Shown here: positions 8,344 to 16,558 of the stretch, piece after piece | Numbering within the stretch: the first letter of the stretch is position 1 | Layout: each line of letters starts with the position of its first letter | Assembly: GCA_021324655.1 (NCBI GenBank) | Contig: JAJPIP010000067.1 | Location: forward strand, 1-43,806 | From: Pseudomonadota bacterium | GTDB taxonomy: Bacteria; Chloroflexota; UBA5177 | Length of the DNA stretch: 43,806 nt | Direction of reading: 5' to 3' | The notes under the pieces: generated by a model | Database searches by the model: none | What the model saw: only the letters and a program-made list of their open reading frames with translations | What the model was told of the DNA's origin: nothing | Program-made: the position numbers and the translations under genes

Positions 8344-10329
8344 CTAGGTGAGGGCCGGCTGGCCTTCCATGCGGCGCCGCATCTCCACGATCTGATCCCG
8401 CAACGCCGCCGCCCGCTCGAACTCCAGATTCTTGGCTGCCTGCTTCATCTGGCCCTCCAGGTCCTTGACCAGCCGGGCCAGTTCGTCTTTGGGAATCTCC
8501 GCCGCGTCGTAGTCGACCTTCTCCTCCGCGACCTGACGTACCTGATCACTCAGATCGTGGATGGCCTTGCGTATCGCCACCGGCGTGATGCCATGCCTCT
8601 CGTTGTACGCCATCTGGATATCGCGGCGGCGGTACGTCTCTTCAATCGCGCGCCGCATGGAGTCCGTCACCCGGTCCGCATACATGACAACATGACCGTC
8701 GGTGTGACGAGCAGCACGCCCGATGGTCTGAATGAGGGAGCGCTCGGAGCGGAGGTATCCCTCCTTATCGGCATCCAGAATCGCCACCAGGCTGACTTCC
8801 GGCAGGTCCAGTCCCTCACGCAGCAGGTTGATGCCGACCACGACGTCATACACGCCCAGGCGGAGATCACGCAGCACATCCACTCGCTCCAGCACGTCCA
8901 TATCGCTGTGCAGGTAGTGGACCTTGATGCCCAGCTCGCGCATGTAGTCGGCCAGGTCCTCCGCCATCTTCTTGGTGAGGGTGGTGACCAGCACGCGCTG
9001 CTCCCGCGAGACCCGCGCTTGAATCTGCGCCAGGAGGTCGTCGATCTGGTTCTCCGGGGGCTTGACCTCGATCGTCGGATCGAGCACCCCGGTAGGGCGA
9101 ATGATCTGCTCCGCGACCCGGCTGCTCTTCTCATACTCGTAGGGCCCGGGAGTGGCCGAGACGAACACGACCTGGTTGAGCCGCCGCTCGAACTCCTGGA
9201 AGGTCAACGGCCGGTTGTCGAGCGCCGAGGGGAGCCGGAAGCCGTACTCGACCAGCGTCTGCTTCCGCGATCGATCCCCGTGATACATGCCCTGGACCTG
9301 AGGAACGGCGACATGCGATTCGTCGACGAACAGAAGGAAGTCATCGGGGAAGTAGTCGAGGAGCGTCCACGGACGCGACCCTGGCTCGCGACCCGACAGG
9401 TGACGGGCATAGTTCTCGATGCCGGAACAAAAACCCGCTTCGCGCATCATCTCAATGTCGTACATCGTGCGCTGTTCCAGCCGCTGCGCCTCAAGTAGTT
9501 TCCCCTGGGATCGCAGCCACTCGAGACTCTCGCGAAGCTCCGCCTGGATGCCGTCGATCGCCCGGTCCAGCTTTTCCGTGTCGGTCACGAAGTGCCGCGC
9601 CGGGTAAATATCGATGCTCAGCCGGTCGGCCAGGATCTCGCCGGTCAGGGGATCGAGCTCGACGATCCTCTCGATGTCGTCGCCGAAAAACTCGATACGG
9701 ACCGCCAGCTGCTCGTACGCCGGATAGATCTCGACAACATCCCCGCGGACACGGAACGTGCCGCGCGTGAAGTTCATGTCGTTCCGCTCATACAGCATGT
9801 GTGTCAACTGGCGCAGCAGCTTGTCGCGCTTCCGCATTTCGCCGCGTTTCACTGTGACGACGACATCGCCGTACGATTCGGGGTCACCCAGACCGTAGAT
9901 ACATGAGACGCTGGCGACCACCAGCACATCGGGGCGTGTAAAGAGCGAGCGCGTCGCCGAGAGCCGGAGGCGGTCGATCTCGTCGTTGCGCGAGGAGTCC
10001 TTCTCGATATACGTGTCGCTGCGCGGGATATATGCTTCCGGCTGATAGTAGTCGTAGTAGCTGACGAAGTACTCGACTGCGTTCTCCGGGAAGAACTCCT
10101 TGAACTCGGCAAACAACTGCGCGGCCAATGTCTTATTCGGAGCCAGCACCAGCGTCGGCTTCTGGACCTGCTCCACGACGTTGGCCATGGTGAAGGTCTT
10201 TCCTGAACCGGTGACGCCGAGCAGCGTCTGGAACCTCTCGCCGGTCCGGACCCCGTCGCTCAGCGCGGCGATCGCCTCCGGCTGATCACCGGTTGGCCGG
10301 AACTCGCTGACAACCCGAAACTCTGGCAC
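8344..10329 (-). CDS. uvrB: Excinuclease ABC subunit B
   Basis: The damage-verifying helicase-like subunit of nucleotide excision repair. 661 residues from the GTG at 10329. Seen in order: Walker [11 protein letters not shown], the beta-hairpin [14 protein letters not shown] that clamps damaged DNA, helicase motifs including [21 protein letters not shown] and QTIGRAARH, and the C-terminal UVR domain ([23 protein letters not shown]) that binds UvrC. An upstream in-frame TTG at 10350 is also possible, but AGGAG five bases before the GTG favours 10329. Immediately followed by mag. A candidate LexA box overlaps the promoter. Confidence 0.97.
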   Translation of the reverse strand: MPEFRVVSEFRPTGDQPEAIAALSDGVRTGERFQTLLGVTGSGKTFTMANVVEQVQKPTLVLAPNKTLAAQLFAEFKEFFPENAVEYFVSYYDYYQPEAYIPRSDTYIEKDSSRNDEIDRLRLSATRSLFTRPDVLVVASVSCIYGLGDPESYGDVVVTVKRGEMRKRDKLLRQLTHMLYERNDMNFTRGTFRVRGDVVEIYPAYEQLAVRIEFFGDDIERIVELDPLTGEILADRLSIDIYPARHFVTDTEKLDRAIDGIQAELRESLEWLRSQGKLLEAQRLEQRTMYDIEMMREAGFCSGIENYARHLSGREPGSRPWTLLDYFPDDFLLFVDESHVAVPQVQGMYHGDRSRKQTLVEYGFRLPSALDNRPLTFQEFERRLNQVVFVSATPGPYEYEKSSRVAEQIIRPTGVLDPTIEVKPPENQIDDLLAQIQARVSREQRVLVTTLTKKMAEDLADYMRELGIKVHYLHSDMDVLERVDVLRDLRLGVYDVVVGINLLREGLDLPEVSLVAILDADKEGYLRSERSLIQTIGRAARHTDGHVVMYADRVTDSMRRAIEETYRRRDIQMAYNERHGITPVAIRKAIHDLSDQVRQVAEEKVDYDAAEIPKDELARLVKDLEGQMKQAAKNLEFERAAALRDQIVEMRRRMEGQPALT

Positions 10330-10334
10330 GATCT

Positions 10335-10339
10335 CTCCT
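10335..10339 (-). promoter_or_regulatory. Shine-Dalgarno site deciding the uvrB start
   Basis: AGGAG on the minus strand, 5 bases before the GTG at 10329. The longer TTG start at 10350 has no such site. Confidence 0.55.
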
Positions 10340-10343
10340 CGTA

Positions 10344-10358
10344 CGAACAAACATTCTA
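10344..10358 (-). promoter_or_regulatory. Candidate LexA (SOS) box and -10 of uvrB
   Basis: Plus-strand CGAACAAACATTCT (10344-10357) matches 12 of 14 positions of the Gram-positive SOS box CGAACRNRYGTTYC. On the minus strand it overlaps TAGAAT (10353-10358), a -10-like hexamer with 5 of 6 matches to TATAAT, about 15-29 bases before the chosen start. Position over the promoter and just upstream of a canonical SOS gene is what a LexA operator would show. No lexA gene is in the window. No good -35 is visible. Confidence 0.5.
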
Positions 10359-10516
10359 GTTTAGCGCCTGGGAGCCGCGCCAGTCCATGCTTTTTGCCCG
10401 TAGTCCGACCCGTTATTTTCGGCAGTAATCACGTCCTGCTACACGCTTCCCGTGCCACCGGCAGTTGGTGACGACACCGTATCCGGAACAGGTTCGGCCC
10501 GTTCACGGACAGGGCG

Positions 10517-11269
10517 TTACTTCCCGAGCAATCGACTGACGATAATGCTCGCTTCGAACAGCACGTACAGAATGGCGCCCAGGATGAGGGGGGAGATCCA
10601 GTCGGCGCCGGGGGTGACGATCATGGCGAAGGCGAAGATCGCAAAGAAGGCGTAGATACGCTTCGACGCCAGCCAGCCGGATGACGTCACCCCGACCGCG
10701 CTCAGAGAGACCAGGACGAGGGGCAACTCAAAGGAGAGGCCAAAGACCACCAGAATCAGCGTGATAAAGCCGATGTACTGATTGGCAAAGGGAAGCACCT
10801 GAACCGGCAGGGAACCCTGGAAACCTCCGAAGAAGTGCAGCGCCAGTGGGAAGACGAAGTACCCGGTGACGGCGCCTCCCGCGAAGAGGGCAAGCGCCGA
10901 AAACATCCAGATGGGTGCCCAGCGATTGGCGCCGGGGCCGAACGCCGGTGCAACAAATGCCCAGACCTGGTACACGGTGATCGGCAGCGCGATCATGAAC
11001 CCCAAAATGATCGCGACCTTCAACTGCAGAGTGAAGGCACCGTACACAGTGTCCACATAGAGTTTCTGGTGGAAAATCTGCTCCACCGGATGCACCAGGA
11101 TGCGCAAAACCCTTGGTGCCAGAAACCAGCCGACGACAGAGCCGGCGGCGACACCAATGATCGAAATGATCAGGCGCCGGCGCAACTCCTCGAGGTGCTC
11201 GACGACCGTCATGTTCTTCGGGTCGACGGGCGAATACGGCTGAGGACTGGGAGGAGTCTGGACGGTCAT
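10517..11269 (-). CDS. tatC: Sec-independent translocase TatC
   Basis: 250 residues, six hydrophobic segments. The N-terminal HLEELRRRL with the conserved signal-binding glutamate and arginines, the FVAPAF segment and GLSFELPL with the conserved glutamate are typical of TatC, the twin-arginine receptor of the folded-protein export pathway in the cytoplasmic membrane. ATG at 11269 has GAAGG seven bases upstream. This ribosome site lies in the tail of the hairpin terminator between tatA and tatC, so tatC expression depends on read-through or another promoter. Downstream (10351-10516) I see only the uvrB promoter. Confidence 0.95.
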   Translation of the reverse strand: MTVQTPPSPQPYSPVDPKNMTVVEHLEELRRRLIISIIGVAAGSVVGWFLAPRVLRILVHPVEQIFHQKLYVDTVYGAFTLQLKVAIILGFMIALPITVYQVWAFVAPAFGPGANRWAPIWMFSALALFAGGAVTGYFVFPLALHFFGGFQGSLPVQVLPFANQYIGFITLILVVFGLSFELPLVLVSLSAVGVTSSGWLASKRIYAFFAIFAFAMIVTPGADWISPLILGAILYVLFEASIIVSRLLGK

Positions 11270-11281
11270 GCACGTGCCTTC

Positions 11282-11316
11282 AAAAAAGCAAACCTCGACG
11301 CCGCGGCGTCGAGGTT
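11282..11316 (-). terminator. Hairpin terminator between tatA and tatC
   Basis: A perfect 26-bp palindrome at 11291-11316 (arms AACCTCGACGCCG and its complement) is followed on the minus strand by TGCTTTTTTG. This is the shape of a Rho-independent terminator, 30 bp after the tatA stop and about 13 bp before the tatC start codon. Confidence 0.8.
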
Positions 11317-11345
11317 ACGATTCACCATGAAAAAGGGGGTACGGC

Positions 11346-11549
11346 TCAGCGTGGCTCGTCGGCCGGCCTCGTCGATACGGGCTCGTCGGGGATGGACTTG
11401 GGCGTGGGCTCTTCCGACTCTGTCGTGGCCTTCTTGAACTCCTTGATGCCTCTGCCCATGGAACTGCCGATCTCCGGCAGCCGCTTGGGTCCAAAGACGA
11501 CAAGAGCCAGAAGCAGGATCAGAGCCAGCTCCCACCAATGTGCAAACAC
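11346..11549 (-). CDS. tatA: Sec-independent translocase TatA/TatE
   Basis: 67 residues: one N-terminal membrane helix (WWELALILLLALVVFGPKRLPEIGSSMGRGIKEFKK) with the FGPKRLPE hinge and an amphipathic helix, then a charged, proline-rich tail (ESEEPTPKS...). This is the pore-forming Tat component. Starts at GTG 11549; AGGAG lies 7 bases upstream, and the ATG 4 bases before it is in another frame. A TATAAT hexamer lies 30 bp upstream. A hairpin terminator follows the stop, separating it from tatC, which would give more TatA than TatC, as the pathway needs (inference). Confidence 0.92.
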   Translation of the reverse strand: MFAHWWELALILLLALVVFGPKRLPEIGSSMGRGIKEFKKATTESEEPTPKSIPDEPVSTRPADEPR

Positions 11550-11579
11550 CCATCAACTCCTAACTACGTTGGCGGGTTA

Positions 11580-11585
11580 ATTATA
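11580..11585 (-). promoter_or_regulatory. Candidate -10 box for tatA
   Basis: Exact TATAAT on the minus strand in a short AT-rich stretch after the acpP stop, placing a transcript start about 24 bases before tatA. No convincing -35 at 16-18 bp, so it is tentative. Confidence 0.35.
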
Positions 11586-11597
11586 GATCAGTCCGTC

Positions 11598-11843
11598 TCA
11601 GCCCTGATGCTCGCGGACGTATTCCAGCGCGTCGCCCACGGTGCGAATCTTTTCCGCCTGGTCCTCGGGGATCTCGATCTTGAAATGCTCCTCGAGCGCC
11701 ATGATCAACTCGACCAGGTCGAGGGAATCGGCGTTAAAGTCCTCTTCAAAGGACTTTTCCGGCGTCACTTCACTCTCGTCGACGCCCAGATTCTCCGAGA
11801 TGATGTGGCGCAGCTGGTCCTCGACGGTGCCTTCCTCAGTCAT
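11598..11843 (-). CDS. acpP: Acyl carrier protein
   Basis: 81 residues, highly acidic, with the phosphopantetheine attachment motif [10 protein letters not shown] around Ser40. It carries acyl intermediates as thioesters during type II fatty acid synthesis. ATG overlaps the nusB TGA by 4 bp (ATGA), so it is translated with nusB. FabG and AccC, which use or supply ACP-linked substrates, are encoded 7 kb away. Confidence 0.96.
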   Translation of the reverse strand: MTEEGTVEDQLRHIISENLGVDESEVTPEKSFEEDFNADSLDLVELIMALEEHFKIEIPEDQAEKIRTVGDALEYVREHQG

Positions 11844-12310
11844 AGTTGGGCTTCCTCCTGCTTTTCTGTCGCGTGGGCGACGTATCCTTCAGTCTCTTCT
11901 GCTATCGTACCCAGAACGCCGTTCACGAACCGCCCCGAGTTCTCTCCACCGTAGGTTTTGGCCAGCTCAACCGCCTCGTTGATGGCGACGCCGACCGGCA
12001 CGTCGCGCGCAAGCATCTCATACGTCGCCAACTCCAGCGCGGCGCGATCGGTGGCGGCAATCTGATCGATCGGGAACGCGGGAGCGGCACGCTCGATGAT
12101 GCCGTCGATGCGAGGGCGGTCCTGGAGGGCGCCCTGGACCAGAGAGCGGGCGAACTCGACCTCGGCCGGCGGCAAGCGCTGCCCGGTATCCTCGCGCAGT
12201 GCTTCCCGGCGATCCTCGAGAGCGTCGTCCAGGGAGCGATCCGGACGTGAATCCAGCTCAAAGAGGGTCTGGAAAGCCAGGCTGCGCGCCAGCCGTCTAG
12301 ACTGCACCAC
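11840..12310 (-). CDS. nusB: Transcription antitermination factor NusB
   Basis: 156 residues, all alpha. The C-terminal block [26 protein letters not shown] is the NusB signature; the N-terminal [16 protein letters not shown] binds boxA RNA together with NusE in rRNA antitermination. Starts at the first of two adjacent GTG codons; GGAGG is 5 bases upstream of the first. Couples to acpP by a 4-bp overlap. The 204 bp before it hold the terminator of the VEGHS-repeat gene and nothing else recognisable. Confidence 0.95.
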   Translation of the reverse strand: MVQSRRLARSLAFQTLFELDSRPDRSLDDALEDRREALREDTGQRLPPAEVEFARSLVQGALQDRPRIDGIIERAAPAFPIDQIAATDRAALELATYEMLARDVPVGVAINEAVELAKTYGGENSGRFVNGVLGTIAEETEGYVAHATEKQEEAQL

Positions 12311-12445
12311 GCGGTCCTCCCACCCCGTCGACTCTCAAAATCGCTCCCCGCGGCATCATAACACGGTCCACGCCGGACACCGACTGACGCTGCCCCTGCA
12401 GGATTGGAGCCAGGGAAAGAAGCGGGGATCCGGATAAAGACGAGA

Positions 12446-12471
12446 AGAGGGGTCGCTTACGCGACCCCTCT
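12446..12471 (-). terminator. Hairpin terminator of the VEGHS-repeat gene
   Basis: An 11-bp perfect inverted repeat (arm AGAGGGGTCGC, 4-base loop) 43 bp beyond the stop at 12515. On the minus strand it is followed by TCTCGTCTTT, a weak U-rich tail. It separates this gene from nusB. Confidence 0.6.
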
Positions 12472-12514
12472 ATCTGCTTGCGCCCGAGCCTGGCGGCTCT
12501 TGCAGTAGTGGTAC

Positions 12515-12901
12515 CTATTGGTTCTTGAGGGAATGTCCCTCGACGTCGTCGTCCTCATCCTCGGGATTGCGGCCGTGCTTCAGCTTGTTCTCCTGCAGCA
12601 CGTCCTTAATGGCGTTTTGGACCGTTCCTGACCTAATAGAGTGCCCCTCGACGTCGTCGTCCTCGTCGGGGCTGAACCCGCCGCCGTGGCGAACGCGACC
12701 CTCATTGTGGCGGATCTTGTTCTGGGTGTCCTGACTACGCAGGGAGTGTCCCTCGACGTCGTCCTCGTCGGAGCTATATCCGCCGCCGTGGCGGACACGG
12801 CCCTCGCCGTGCTTGATCTTGTTTTGCGCGTCCTGGTCGCGCAGGGAGTGGCCTTCGACTTCATCGTCCTCGATCGGCAACTGGGTGGTTTCGTCGCTCA
12901 T
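12515..12901 (-). CDS. Acidic, histidine-rich VEGHS-repeat protein, unknown function
   Basis: 128 residues from the ATG at 12901, which has GAGGAG six bases upstream; an in-frame ATG at 12928 lacks one. It contains four copies of an acidic run plus VEGHS(L/I) at residues 15, 49, 84 and 120 (spacing 34-36). The first two units continue as QDxQNKIxHxEGRVRHGGG, the third diverges, and the fourth ends the protein. Nine histidines, no cysteine, no membrane segment or signal peptide. Repeats are also visible in the DNA. I do not recognise a family; disorder, metal binding or a multi-core peptide precursor are possible, none proven. A CRP-like site lies about 85 bp upstream, and its own terminator follows. 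Confidence 0.75.
   Translation of the reverse strand: MSDETTQLPIEDDEVEGHSLRDQDAQNKIKHGEGRVRHGGGYSSDEDDVEGHSLRSQDTQNKIRHNEGRVRHGGGFSPDEDDDVEGHSIRSGTVQNAIKDVLQENKLKHGRNPEDEDDDVEGHSLKNQ
12551..12868 (-). repeat. Four tandem coding repeats (VEGHS units)
   Basis: In-frame degenerate tandem repeats of about 102-108 bp inside the VEGHS-repeat gene. The conserved core on the plus strand reads like GTCCCTCGACGTCGTC. Units 1 and 2 are most alike; units 3 and 4 are diverged or truncated. Confidence 0.75.
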
Positions 12902-12983
12902 CTCATACTCCTCAATTCGGTGAATCACTACTGCTTGGGCTTGCCTTACATCGCCACTCTACGTCCGTCCGCCCCTCCCTGAC

Positions 12984-12999
12984 TATGAACTGGTTCACA
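12984..12999 (-). promoter_or_regulatory. Candidate CRP-type operator
   Basis: Minus-strand TGTGA-ACCAGT-TCATA matches 9 of 10 half-site bases of the TGTGA-N6-TCACA CRP consensus. It sits just after the stop of the CRP-family gene and about 85 bp before the VEGHS-repeat start. The neighbouring regulator has R185, E186 and K190 in its recognition helix, like R180, E181 and R185 of E. coli CRP, which fits this half-site. Confidence 0.5.
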
Positions 13000-13001
13000 T
13001 T

Positions 13002-13676
13002 TCACACGGGATCAAGCACATATTCCGCAAGTCGATCGCGATCGAGGATTTGCACGCTGCCGCGGTCAAGCCGGATCACGCCATCGTCCACCAGGCTGTT
13101 GAGGTGCTTGTTGATGCTCTCGCGTGTCGCGCCGACCATCGATGCCAGATGGTGCTGCGTAATCTGGACCGTTTCCGAATGCCCCTGATCGGCCAGAAAC
13201 AGCAGGCGCCGAGTAAGCCGGCTCCGCACGTCGAGGAGCGCCAGCTCGTCGACCAGATCCGTACACCGCCGCAACATCCGCACCACCATCTGCAGGCATG
13301 CCATCACGGCGCCGGGATGCGCCCCCAGAAAGGCCTGGAACGTCGCGCGCGATAGGAACAGGAGGCGCGCCGGAGTCAGAGCAGTCGCCGTCGCGGAGCG
13401 TGGCTCGTCGTCAAAGAGCGACAACTCGCCGAAATACTCTCCGGACTGCTCCATCGTCAGCATGATCTCGCCGCCGTCCGGTCCTTCCCGGCTGATCCCG
13501 ACCTGCCCCTCGAGAATGATGTAGAGGCCGTCACCGATCACTCCGCGGGAAAAGATGACCTGGTTCCGGGCATAGAAGCGCGGCTGCATGGCATAGGCGA
13601 GTTCCATCCGCTCGCCGTCGTCCAGATCGCGGAAGAGGGCGACCTCGCGCAGCGCGTTCAGGACCGCCGCGTCCAT
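13002..13676 (-). CDS. CRP/FNR family transcriptional regulator
   Basis: 224 residues from the ATG at 13676. An N-terminal cyclic-nucleotide-binding domain (about 15-120) has YFGELSLFDDEPRSATA, which keeps the glutamate and RSA arginine/serine of a cAMP pocket. A long dimer helix follows, then a C-terminal winged helix with HHLASMVGATRESINKHLNSL. Its recognition helix (R185, E186, K190) is CRP-like. No cysteines for an Fe-S cluster, so a CRP type is likelier than FNR. No ribosome site is clear; a GTG at 13691 is an alternative. It is divergent from an MFS-cNMP fusion and a CRP-like site lies just downstream before the VEGHS-repeat gene. Confidence 0.88.
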   Translation of the reverse strand: MDAAVLNALREVALFRDLDDGERMELAYAMQPRFYARNQVIFSRGVIGDGLYIILEGQVGISREGPDGGEIMLTMEQSGEYFGELSLFDDEPRSATATALTPARLLFLSRATFQAFLGAHPGAVMACLQMVVRMLRRCTDLVDELALLDVRSRLTRRLLFLADQGHSETVQITQHHLASMVGATRESINKHLNSLVDDGVIRLDRGSVQILDRDRLAEYVLDPV

Positions 13677-13756
13677 GCCGAAAAGTAGCACAGCCGAATG
13701 ACAATGGAAGAGCGGCCCGTCGCGTGTACCATGACTGCAGCGTCCGGAGGGGAGAT

Positions 13757-15415
13757 ATGAGGGAGATCCTCGCCGTCTTGCGAAACCGCAATATGGCGTC
13801 GCTGCTGACTGGCCGTCTCATCTCGAACAGCGGCGACTGGATCTATTCCGTTGCCGTCTCGGTCGCGATCTACCAGTACAGCCGGCACCAGGCGTACTAT
13901 ATCGGGCTATTCTGGATCATCCGGCTGATCCCCAGCCTCACGTTCGGTCCTTTTGCCGGCGTCGTCGCGACGCGTCTCGGGTACCGGACGACGATGATCT
14001 CCACCGATGTCGGGCGAGCGCTACTCGTTGCGCTCCTGGCGGTTTTGCTGCGACCCGATACCTGGGCCGCGGTCTTCCCGATCGGTTTCCTGATCGTTGC
14101 CCTCGGCCGCTTCTTCGCTCCGTCGAGCGTTGGCCTGATCCCCTCGGTCGTCTCCTCGCCGGACGAGCGCATCGCGGCGAATGCGGCGGTCATGCAGGTC
14201 TCGTCGCTCGCCATCGTCCTCGGCAGCGCCTTCGGTGGTCTGGCCATCCCGCTGGGCTTCACCACCCTCCTCGTTCTGGACGCCGTTAGCTTCCTCATCT
14301 CCGCGGCTTCACTCGCCGTGATCAGGCCACGAGCCGCCGGCACGCCGTCGGGAAAGAGCGCGGCAGCGACGAAGGACGAGGAAGAAGAAATCGGCACCGG
14401 CGTGCTCGCCGGAGTGCGCCTCCTGCGCGGCCGCCCGCTCCTCCTGTTCGCGGTGGCCGTCATGATTCTGCCCGAATTTGCGTCCGGCGCCGCCGTCGTC
14501 TGGTTCATTCCGATGTCGGAGCAGGTTCTCCATCTCGGCGGGAACGGCGTTGGCTACCTCTACGGCGCCCTCGGCATCGGCGAGCTCATCGGGGGCTTCG
14601 CGGCCGCTCTGATCGGAACCACCGTCCGGCTCCCGTTGCTGCTCGCCTTGAGTGTCGGCGCACTCGGGGTGGTCTACGTGCTCTTCGGGCTCGCGACCAT
14701 ACCACTTCTCGCCCTCTTCTTCATCCTGCTGGCGGGTCTCTTCGAGGCGGTGGAGCTGACTGTGTATGAAACGCTCATTCAGCAGGCCGTCCCCGAACAG
14801 CTGATCGCCCACGCCTTCGGAACTCTCGACTCCTTCCTGACCACCATCATGCTGATCGGCAACCTGGTGAGTGGGTTCCTGCTGCTGGTCGTCGGCGTCG
14901 GTTATGCGCTTGCCGGGCTGGGCGCCTTAATTCTCGCCGGGGGCGCCGGCGGCTGGTGGTATCTCCGCGCCGAGAGCCGGGGTAAGCCGCGCGCGGCCAC
15001 CCTGGCCCAGGTCCCGGCCTTCTCTCACGTTCCCCCGGCGATGCGGGAGTGGGCCGTACGGCGCATGATCCGGGCGGAGTACCCAGCCGGAGCGACCGTG
15101 ATCCGGCAGGGAGCCGAGGGGGACATGTTCTATACCATCGCGGACGGCCAGGCGGAAGCGGAGGTGGACGGACACGTGGAGCGCACCCTCCAGCCCGGCG
15201 ATTTCTTCGGCGAGATTGCCCTCCTCCACCGTGTCCCGCGCACCGCGACCGTCCGCGCCGTTACCCCTCTCGTCGTCTGGGGCCTCAGCCGCGAGGACTT
15301 TGATCAGCTGCGCGAGCAGGAATCGACGTTCCGCGATTCGCTGCTGGAGATCGCCGCCTCACGCCTGGCATCGCAGGCGGGACGGACAACGATTCTGCAA
15401 CCGGGTGGCTCGTGA
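13757..15415 (+). CDS. MFS transporter fused to C-terminal cyclic-nucleotide-binding domain
   Basis: 552 residues. An MFS_3/EntS-type transporter of about 12 hydrophobic segments (residues about 1-410; TGRLISNSGDWIYSVAV at the start) is joined to a cNMP-binding domain (about 420-540) with the signature GDFFGEIALLHRVPRTATV. The domain suggests transport gated or tuned by a cyclic nucleotide; the substrate is unknown. ATG at 13757 has GGAGGGGAG just upstream, so the in-frame codon at 13724 was not used. It is divergent from the CRP-family gene across 80 bp with no clear shared operator. The 169 bp after the stop hold nothing recognised. Confidence 0.87.
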   Translation: MREILAVLRNRNMASLLTGRLISNSGDWIYSVAVSVAIYQYSRHQAYYIGLFWIIRLIPSLTFGPFAGVVATRLGYRTTMISTDVGRALLVALLAVLLRPDTWAAVFPIGFLIVALGRFFAPSSVGLIPSVVSSPDERIAANAAVMQVSSLAIVLGSAFGGLAIPLGFTTLLVLDAVSFLISAASLAVIRPRAAGTPSGKSAAATKDEEEEIGTGVLAGVRLLRGRPLLLFAVAVMILPEFASGAAVVWFIPMSEQVLHLGGNGVGYLYGALGIGELIGGFAAALIGTTVRLPLLLALSVGALGVVYVLFGLATIPLLALFFILLAGLFEAVELTVYETLIQQAVPEQLIAHAFGTLDSFLTTIMLIGNLVSGFLLLVVGVGYALAGLGALILAGGAGGWWYLRAESRGKPRAATLAQVPAFSHVPPAMREWAVRRMIRAEYPAGATVIRQGAEGDMFYTIADGQAEAEVDGHVERTLQPGDFFGEIALLHRVPRTATVRAVTPLVVWGLSREDFDQLREQESTFRDSLLEIAASRLASQAGRTTILQPGGS

Positions 15416-15584
15416 TGCCGTTGGTCAACGGATAGCGCACGGCGGTCGCGCCCGGCAGGTCGGGCGGCACCACGGAGCGCCGAGGCGTGGTGTGCCACCT
15501 CGCCCAGCGCGAGACCGTCAGGGCGGGCGCACGTAGGACCAGGCAGGCGGCCGGCCGGAGCCGTCACGACGAGGGCCGGGATCG

Positions 15585-16505
15585 TTACGACGCCCGCGTG
15601 CGGCGACGGGCCAGGACGCGGTTGATCTCGGCGCCGACGAGCACGATGTAGGACGACCAATACAGATAGATCAGAAGCACGATCAGGCCGGTGAACCAGC
15701 CGTAGAGCGGGCTTACCAGGAAACGCCCGAAGTGGTTCAGCACAAAGGCGAAGACCGCGGAAAAGATCAGCCAGGCGGCGGAGGCGATGGTCGCGCCGGG
15801 CGCAAGCGCGCGCGCTGGTTGCCGCCGCGCGGGCGCGTACTTGTAGGTCAGGGCAAATGCCAGCCACGTAAAGGTGAGCAAGACCAACCACTGGAGGATG
15901 GTGACTGCCGGACCGATCACGGCGCTGCGCCCGAAGGCGACGGCAACGACCGCGGCAATATCTGCCCCCGCCACGATCAAAATCAGCGCGCCCAGCCAGA
16001 GAAGCGCTGTGGCCAGCGACAGCATCATTGAGACGGCAACCTGGATCGGCAGCGAGCGCTCATCCTTTACCTCGTCCATCACCGACATCGCCTCCATCAC
16101 CGCCCGCGAGGCAGCAGACACCGCCCACAGCGATCCGCACGCCAGCAACACACTGAAGAAGACGTTGTGGGGAAGGAGAGCAATGACGACCTGCAGGATG
16201 CGGTGCACGGTGGCGGCGGCAGAGACCGGTAAGGCTCGCACCGCCGTCGAGACCAGGGCCGAGATCTGCGACGTCGAGCGCACCAGCCTGAGCAACGAGA
16301 GAAGAAAAAGCAGAAAGGGAAAGATGGAGAGGAACGCGTTGTACGTGATATTGCCGGCATACGCGTCGATATGGTCCTCGAAGGACTCACGGAAGACCTG
16401 CCTCGCCAGTTCGAACAGACTGAGGCGGGGGGCGACCTGGATGGCTCCCAGCCGGCGTGCGACGCCTGCCATCCGATCACTCACGCTCTCGCCGGCCGCA
16501 TTCAT
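15585..16505 (-). CDS. YihY/BrkB family inner membrane protein
   Basis: 306 residues from the ATG at 16505 (a TTG at 16526 is also open). Family markers are ITYNAFLSIFPFLLFLLSLL near residue 55, SLWAVSAASRAVMEAM, and the C-terminal SPLYGWFTGLIVLLIYLYWSSYIVLVGAEIN. Six membrane segments. Formerly called ribonuclease BN, these are membrane proteins of unknown transport role. It follows the GAF gene after 53 bp and could be last in that minus-strand run. No strong ribosome site is visible. Confidence 0.85.
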   Translation of the reverse strand: MNAAGESVSDRMAGVARRLGAIQVAPRLSLFELARQVFRESFEDHIDAYAGNITYNAFLSIFPFLLFLLSLLRLVRSTSQISALVSTAVRALPVSAAATVHRILQVVIALLPHNVFFSVLLACGSLWAVSAASRAVMEAMSVMDEVKDERSLPIQVAVSMMLSLATALLWLGALILIVAGADIAAVVAVAFGRSAVIGPAVTILQWLVLLTFTWLAFALTYKYAPARRQPARALAPGATIASAAWLIFSAVFAFVLNHFGRFLVSPLYGWFTGLIVLLIYLYWSSYIVLVGAEINRVLARRRTRAS

Positions 16506-16558
16506 ATGCCTAGCGGCGGGATGCAACGATCATGCCACAGCCGGGCCGCACTCCGGTG

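Noticed and set aside
7792-9498. A 568-codon open frame on the plus strand
   Set aside because: It lies wholly opposite mag and uvrB and has no family character; it is a high-GC antisense frame.
10465-10530. Second GAAC/GTTC-type palindrome near the tatC stop
   Set aside because: Spacing between half-sites is 2 bp, not 4, and it is downstream of a gene, so not an SOS box.
12641-12982. Plus-strand open frame with hydrophobic repeats opposite the VEGHS gene
   Set aside because: The apparent VV/LD-rich repeats are the antisense of the acidic repeats; no promoter or ribosome site; the minus strand has both.
15416-15584. Possible gene or remnant between the MFS fusion and BrkB-like gene
   Set aside because: Only an antisense frame continuing from neighbours is open; no motif, RNA gene or repeat seen.
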